DNA of 64,000 nt from Clostridia bacterium (GTDB lineage: Bacteria > Bacillota > Clostridia > TANB77 > CAG-508). The stretch is taken from assembly GCA_900770385.1 (NCBI GenBank), contig CAAGKK010000041.1, forward strand, positions 67,822-131,821, read 5' to 3'. The position numbers and the translations under genes are program-made. Below the pieces are notes generated by a model, which ran no database searches, was not told the origin of the DNA, and saw only the letters and a program-made list of their open reading frames with translations. Positions 60,652 through 64,000 of this stretch are shown here, one piece after another; the stretch's first letter is position 1; each line of letters opens with the position of its first letter.

Positions 60652-61242
60652 TTATTCTTCTCTTTTATTTTCTATTTCTTTTACTTTTGAATTATCTATT
60701 TTATTGCAATTACATTCATCCGGATTTTTAAAATTTAAATACCAACTTATACCATTTTTGGATTTTTTTACATTTTGAACTCTTTCTTCTAATCCACAAA
60801 ATGTATTTGGTATAGGATTTATAACAGGTCCTCCCATCGTCCAGTTTGCTGGTGTAGCACCTTTGCATTCTTTAGCCACTTGTAATGCTTCTAATGCTCT
60901 TAAGATTTCTGGTATGCATCTTCCAACATTCATTGGATATACCAATATTAATCTTATTATTCCATCAGGATCTATTATATATACATTTCTAACCGTTTCT
61001 GTATTACTGATATCACTTGAAATCATACCATATTTTCTAGCAATCTCACCACTTCTATCTGCAATTATTGGAAAAGGAATTTTAATTCCTGTTTTTAAAT
61101 AAATATCATACATCCAAGCCAAATGTGATGGATTAGAATCTATACTTAACCCCAGTAAACATGCGTTTCTTTCTATAAAATACTGATTTGCTCTAGAAAA
61201 AGCAATCATTTCTGTTGTACATACTGGGGTAAAAGCCTTCAA
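60652..61242 (-). pseudogene. 1-Cys-type peroxiredoxin missing its N-terminus
   Basis: A 196-residue AhpC/TSA-family protein starting (TTG) at AFTPVCTTEMIAFSRA, the peroxidatic Cys motif. Family members have about 40 more residues before it (a GDxAPxF start and the SDFKGKKVVLFF strand). The rest is complete: LLGLSIDSNPSHLAWM, PFPIIADRSGEIARKYGM, RNVYIIDPDGIIRL and a Prx6-like C-terminal extension with ATPANW. The preceding gene ends only 11 bases upstream, so the 5' part was cut off by that junction. The Cys is kept but the fold would be incomplete. Confidence 0.75.
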
Positions 61243-61253
61243 TTTGGGGATAA

Positions 61254-62558
61254 TTATTTAATTATTTCTTCTATATTTCCTATACTATATAATGGTATAT
61301 TAGTTAGCCATTCTTCTACTCTAAAATTAGCCATTGAGGTTCTAACATTAATTTTTGTATTATATTTTTCTACAAATGATTTTAAGCTTTTGGCTTGTAA
61401 ATTTTCATTTGATTTTACTTCTATTGGTACATTGTTTTTACCAATTTGTACTATAAAATCAATTTCTGCAATTCCTTTTTCTGATGACCAATAAAACACA
61501 TTTAATTCTGTACATTCTTTTAATTGGCATAAAACATATTGCTCTGTTAAACTTCCTTTAAATTCTTCAAAAATATCATTGCCTTCTAAAATTGTTTTAG
61601 AATCTAAATCTGCCATTGCTCCTAATAATCCCACATCCAATAAATATAACTTAAATGCATTGAAATCTTGATATGCAGATAATGGAACTTTGCAGTTATT
61701 TACCCTGTTAACTTGATAAACAAGTCCACAATCTATAAGCCATGATAATGCAATTTCATATTCTCTTGCTCTAGCACCTTCTTTTACTAAACCATATATG
61801 AATTTTTTATTTTCTTTTGCAAGTTGTGTAGGAATATTATTCCATAGTTGCCTAATTCTTGGAACAACATTGTTTGGTGCATGTTTAGAAAAATCTTGTT
61901 CATAATCTTTTAATAGTGTTTTTTGTATGTTACGAACTTCTGCTAAATTTTTTTCTTCTATATACGAATTAACCACTTCTGGCATTCCACCAATATAATA
62001 ATAAAGTTTTAAATAATCTTTATATTTATTATTAAATACACTAATCATATCAAATTCATTGTTTTTTAATAAATTTAATAAATGTTCTTGCCCCAATGCA
62101 TCTAAAAACTCAAAAAAGCTTAAAGGCATTAGGTCCATAAAATTTACTTTACCAACTGGGAATGAAGTTCCTTGATGCATAGCCACTCCCAAAAGAGAAC
62201 CAGCTGCGACAATATGGTATTCATTTGCATTTTCATAAAAATATTTTAGTGCTTTTAATGCATTTGGAGTTTCTTGAATTTCATCAAAAATTATTAAAGT
62301 ATTTTCAGGCTCAATATTTATTCCTGATTCAATCTTTAATCCTTGTATTATTCTATCTAAATCAAACTCTTCATTAAATAATATATCCATTCTTGAATTA
62401 TTATCAAAATTTATGTAAGCAAATTTTTCATAATATAATTTTCCAAATTCTTTCATGAGCCAAGTTTTTCCAACTTGTCTTGCGCCTCTAATTATTAAAG
62501 GTTTTCGATTTTTAGATACCTTCCATTCTTTTAACTTTTCCATTCTTTCTCTATACAT
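61254..62558 (-). CDS. AAA ATPase with DUF4143 domain
   Basis: A 434-residue protein of the archaeal-type ATPase/DUF4143 group. The N-terminal AAA domain has PLIIRGARQVGKTWLMKEF (Walker A), TLIIFDEIQETPNALKAL (Walker B) and AAGSLLGVAM (sensor). The C-terminal DUF4143 part ends in a nuclease-like segment YWSSEKGIAEIDFIVQIGKN and VPIEVKSNENL (D-xn-ExK). These are common accessory genes that vary between strains. It joins directly to the truncated peroxiredoxin. Confidence 0.88.
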   Translation of the reverse strand: MYRERMEKLKEWKVSKNRKPLIIRGARQVGKTWLMKEFGKLYYEKFAYINFDNNSRMDILFNEEFDLDRIIQGLKIESGINIEPENTLIIFDEIQETPNALKALKYFYENANEYHIVAAGSLLGVAMHQGTSFPVGKVNFMDLMPLSFFEFLDALGQEHLLNLLKNNEFDMISVFNNKYKDYLKLYYYIGGMPEVVNSYIEEKNLAEVRNIQKTLLKDYEQDFSKHAPNNVVPRIRQLWNNIPTQLAKENKKFIYGLVKEGARAREYEIALSWLIDCGLVYQVNRVNNCKVPLSAYQDFNAFKLYLLDVGLLGAMADLDSKTILEGNDIFEEFKGSLTEQYVLCQLKECTELNVFYWSSEKGIAEIDFIVQIGKNNVPIEVKSNENLQAKSLKSFVEKYNTKINVRTSMANFRVEEWLTNIPLYSIGNIEEIIK

Positions 62559-62730
62559 ATACTCACTCTCCTAATGTATAATCTAATTATATTATAACAC
62601 TATATTTCACAAAAATCAAATGACTTTTATAGAAAACGTGCACATTTTTCAAATGACTTTTTATATACTTAGTCACTTTTTATAAACGACTTTTAGATAT
62701 TATATTACACATTCTTTTGAAAAATTCTAT
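62559..62730. other. gap between DUF4143 ATPase and recombinase
   Basis: A 172-base AT-rich spacer with an ATGACTTTT motif repeated three times (62608, 62651 and a variant ACGACTTTT near 62685). No gene. Confidence 0.5.
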
Positions 62731-64000
62731 TTATATTAACTTTTTAATGTATGGTTTTAGCTCAAATTTCACACTTTTATCGTGATAAATCCATATTTTA
62801 TCAATTAAACACTCTAAAATATATCTATTGGGTTCATTAGATTTTATAATATCATCAAAATATTCTATTGCCGTTTTTAATTTTTTTATTTTTTCTGTGT
62901 CTAAATCTTCTTGCTGTTGCTCTAATAATTTTTGTAATTGTTCTATACGATTAGTTTTGTCTTTTTCCAATTTTTTATATGTATTTTCAATAATTTCTCG
63001 TTGATACTCATTTGTAGTGTTAGTTAAATCTTTAATTTTTTGACTAATCAAAACTTTGTATTCAGCATTTAAGTTTTCAATTTCAAATTTTATTTTTTCT
63101 TTATTATTTGTTTTAGCATTAGTTTTTGTTTGAAGCTGTATTTTATTTATTTCATCTATGTATTTATTTTTGGTGAATTTTAAAAATTCTTTGAAATGTA
63201 TAATTATATCTGATTCTTTAATTTCATGGCATTTACATCTAGCTTTACCATAAGTTCTATATTGTGAACATTCATAACCTTTCTGAGATTGTTTTCTAGT
63301 TATAGTTATGCCACTTACTCCAAAACCACAATCACCACACCTGCAAAATCCTGAAAAGTAATAATTTCTTTTTCTCGTACTCGATGTGCTTTTTGTATTT
63401 ACCTTTCTTTTTCTTATTTCTTGAGCTAAATTAAATGTTTCTTTAGATATAATTGCTTCATGATGATTTTCAAATACAAAATGTTCTTCCTCTGGAAGTT
63501 TTATTGCTTTGCCTCTTATGGATACAGTCTTTTTCTTATGAGTTCTAAGTGTGCCACAATATATATCATTCTCTAAAATATTTCTTATCATATATGTGGA
63601 CCATAATTTTTGAACAGGATGTTTATATATTCTGCCTCTTTCTAAATGTTTCATTTGATAGTAAGCCGATGGAGTTAGATAATTATATTTACTATTTAAA
63701 ATATCGCAAATTTTCTTTCTTCCAATTCCTTCTTCGGTATATAACTTATATATTAATTCTATAACAGGTCGTAGTTCTTCATCAACATATAGCTTTGTTA
63801 TATCTTCCGGATCTTTTATATATCCATAATAATTTCCCATAATTAATCTTCCTGTTTTTTGTTTAGAATACATATGGTCTCTAGTTTTTCTTGAACAATC
63901 CTTAACATATCTTTCATTAAACCATGTTGTTATTCCAATAGTATCATCTCTATCATTTAAAACATCATAAGTTCCACCCATTTCAGAAACTAATATTAAA
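62731..64000 (-). CDS. large serine recombinase, C-terminal part (N-terminus outside window)
   Basis: At least 422 residues of a large serine integrase. The frame is still open at the window edge, so the catalytic N-terminal domain with the nucleophile Ser is missing. Visible: the helix-E-like region VLNDRDDTIGITTWFNERYVKD, a Recombinase domain (TGRLIMGNYYGYIKDPED, ELIYKLYTEEGIGRKKICDILN), a zinc-ribbon (CRCGDCGFGV then CSQYRTYGKARCKCHEI) and a long coiled coil (EKDKTNRIEQLQKLLEQQQED). Such enzymes integrate and excise phages or conjugative elements; an element probably extends to the right. Confidence 0.9.
   Translation of the reverse strand, partial: LILVSEMGGTYDVLNDRDDTIGITTWFNERYVKDCSRKTRDHMYSKQKTGRLIMGNYYGYIKDPEDITKLYVDEELRPVIELIYKLYTEEGIGRKKICDILNSKYNYLTPSAYYQMKHLERGRIYKHPVQKLWSTYMIRNILENDIYCGTLRTHKKKTVSIRGKAIKLPEEEHFVFENHHEAIISKETFNLAQEIRKRKVNTKSTSSTRKRNYYFSGFCRCGDCGFGVSGITITRKQSQKGYECSQYRTYGKARCKCHEIKESDIIIHFKEFLKFTKNKYIDEINKIQLQTKTNAKTNNKEKIKFEIENLNAEYKVLISQKIKDLTNTTNEYQREIIENTYKKLEKDKTNRIEQLQKLLEQQQEDLDTEKIKKLKTAIEYFDDIIKSNEPNRYILECLIDKIWIYHDKSVKFELKPYIKKLI

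Noticed and set aside
541..63810. Other CGG trinucleotides in genes (e.g. 551, 936, 4355, 28727, 46781)
   Set aside because: Each was checked against its reading frame and falls across two codons such as GAC-GGA or TTC-GGC, not as a CGG codon.

Overview
The window comes from a low-GC, anaerobic, Gram-positive spore-former of the class Clostridia; I cannot name a genus. The evidence is very AT-rich DNA, Pta/AckA acetate formation, an oxygen-sensitive class III ribonucleotide reductase (NrdD/NrdG), sporulation genes (spoVFB, yabP, yabQ, pro-sigma-K), CtsR-free Firmicutes-type housekeeping blocks (cmk-plsC-S1, rpsO-pnp, trmR-trhP) and an RF2 gene with the classical CTTTGAC frameshift.

Layout. 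0-7 kb (+): 3' part of pta, ackA, two tandem pairs of a small helical protein and a zeta-toxin-like P-loop kinase, spoVFB, a GH25 lysozyme and an SOS-type LysM protein. 7-10 kb: a Xer-type recombinase (-), then a HAD nucleotidase and an MFS transporter (+). 10-11 kb: repeat-rich non-coding DNA. 11-14.5 kb (-): ECF sigma factor, membrane protein, ABC ATPase and ABC permease. 14.8-20.7 kb (-): rho, divIC, yabQ, yabP, dinB, a short aspartokinase and prfB. 20.8-29.2 kb: pro-sigma-K (+), a metal-permease-like protein, a catalytically dead NrdD paralogue, nrdG and nrdD (-), then divergently a Crp/Fnr regulator and a DUF368 protein (+). 29.2-45.5 kb (all -): trhP, a RelA/SpoT-like gene, trmR, typA, an S1 protein, plsC, cmk, a P-loop/Asp23 fusion, GT2, pnp, rpsO, MFS, AlkD-like, a diaminopentanoate-dehydrogenase-like enzyme and a small kinase. 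45.7-47.9 kb (+): secreted glucosaminidase and an orphan exported protein. 47.9-64 kb: mostly minus-strand accessory genes with several broken or truncated genes (PHP phosphatase, NUDIX, peroxiredoxin), one tRNA-Leu, a polysaccharide deacetylase, a DUF4143 ATPase and a large serine recombinase running off the right edge.

Main discovery candidate. Three plus-strand genes (spoVFB, sigK, DUF368) each need one +1 frameshift. In each, the frame-0 codon at the shift is CGG, the skipped base is its C, and the next codon read is GGN (Gly). Reading every other recognisable gene by eye, I found no other in-frame CGG codon, while CGT, CGC and CGA are used. This suggests CGG is a hungry or unassigned codon at which ribosomes shift +1 (CGGN read as Gly), with two of the three genes in late mother-cell sporulation. 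Sequencing or assembly error and ordinary decay remain the alternatives. Other leads: tandem zeta-toxin modules, an NrdD-like protein lacking both radical sites, twin Crp/Fnr-type palindromes in the nrdD/crp intergenic region, a RelA/SpoT-like enzyme inside a tRNA wobble-uridine operon, a LexA-like promoter on a YneA-like gene, and a GC-rich palindromic intergenic repeat family.
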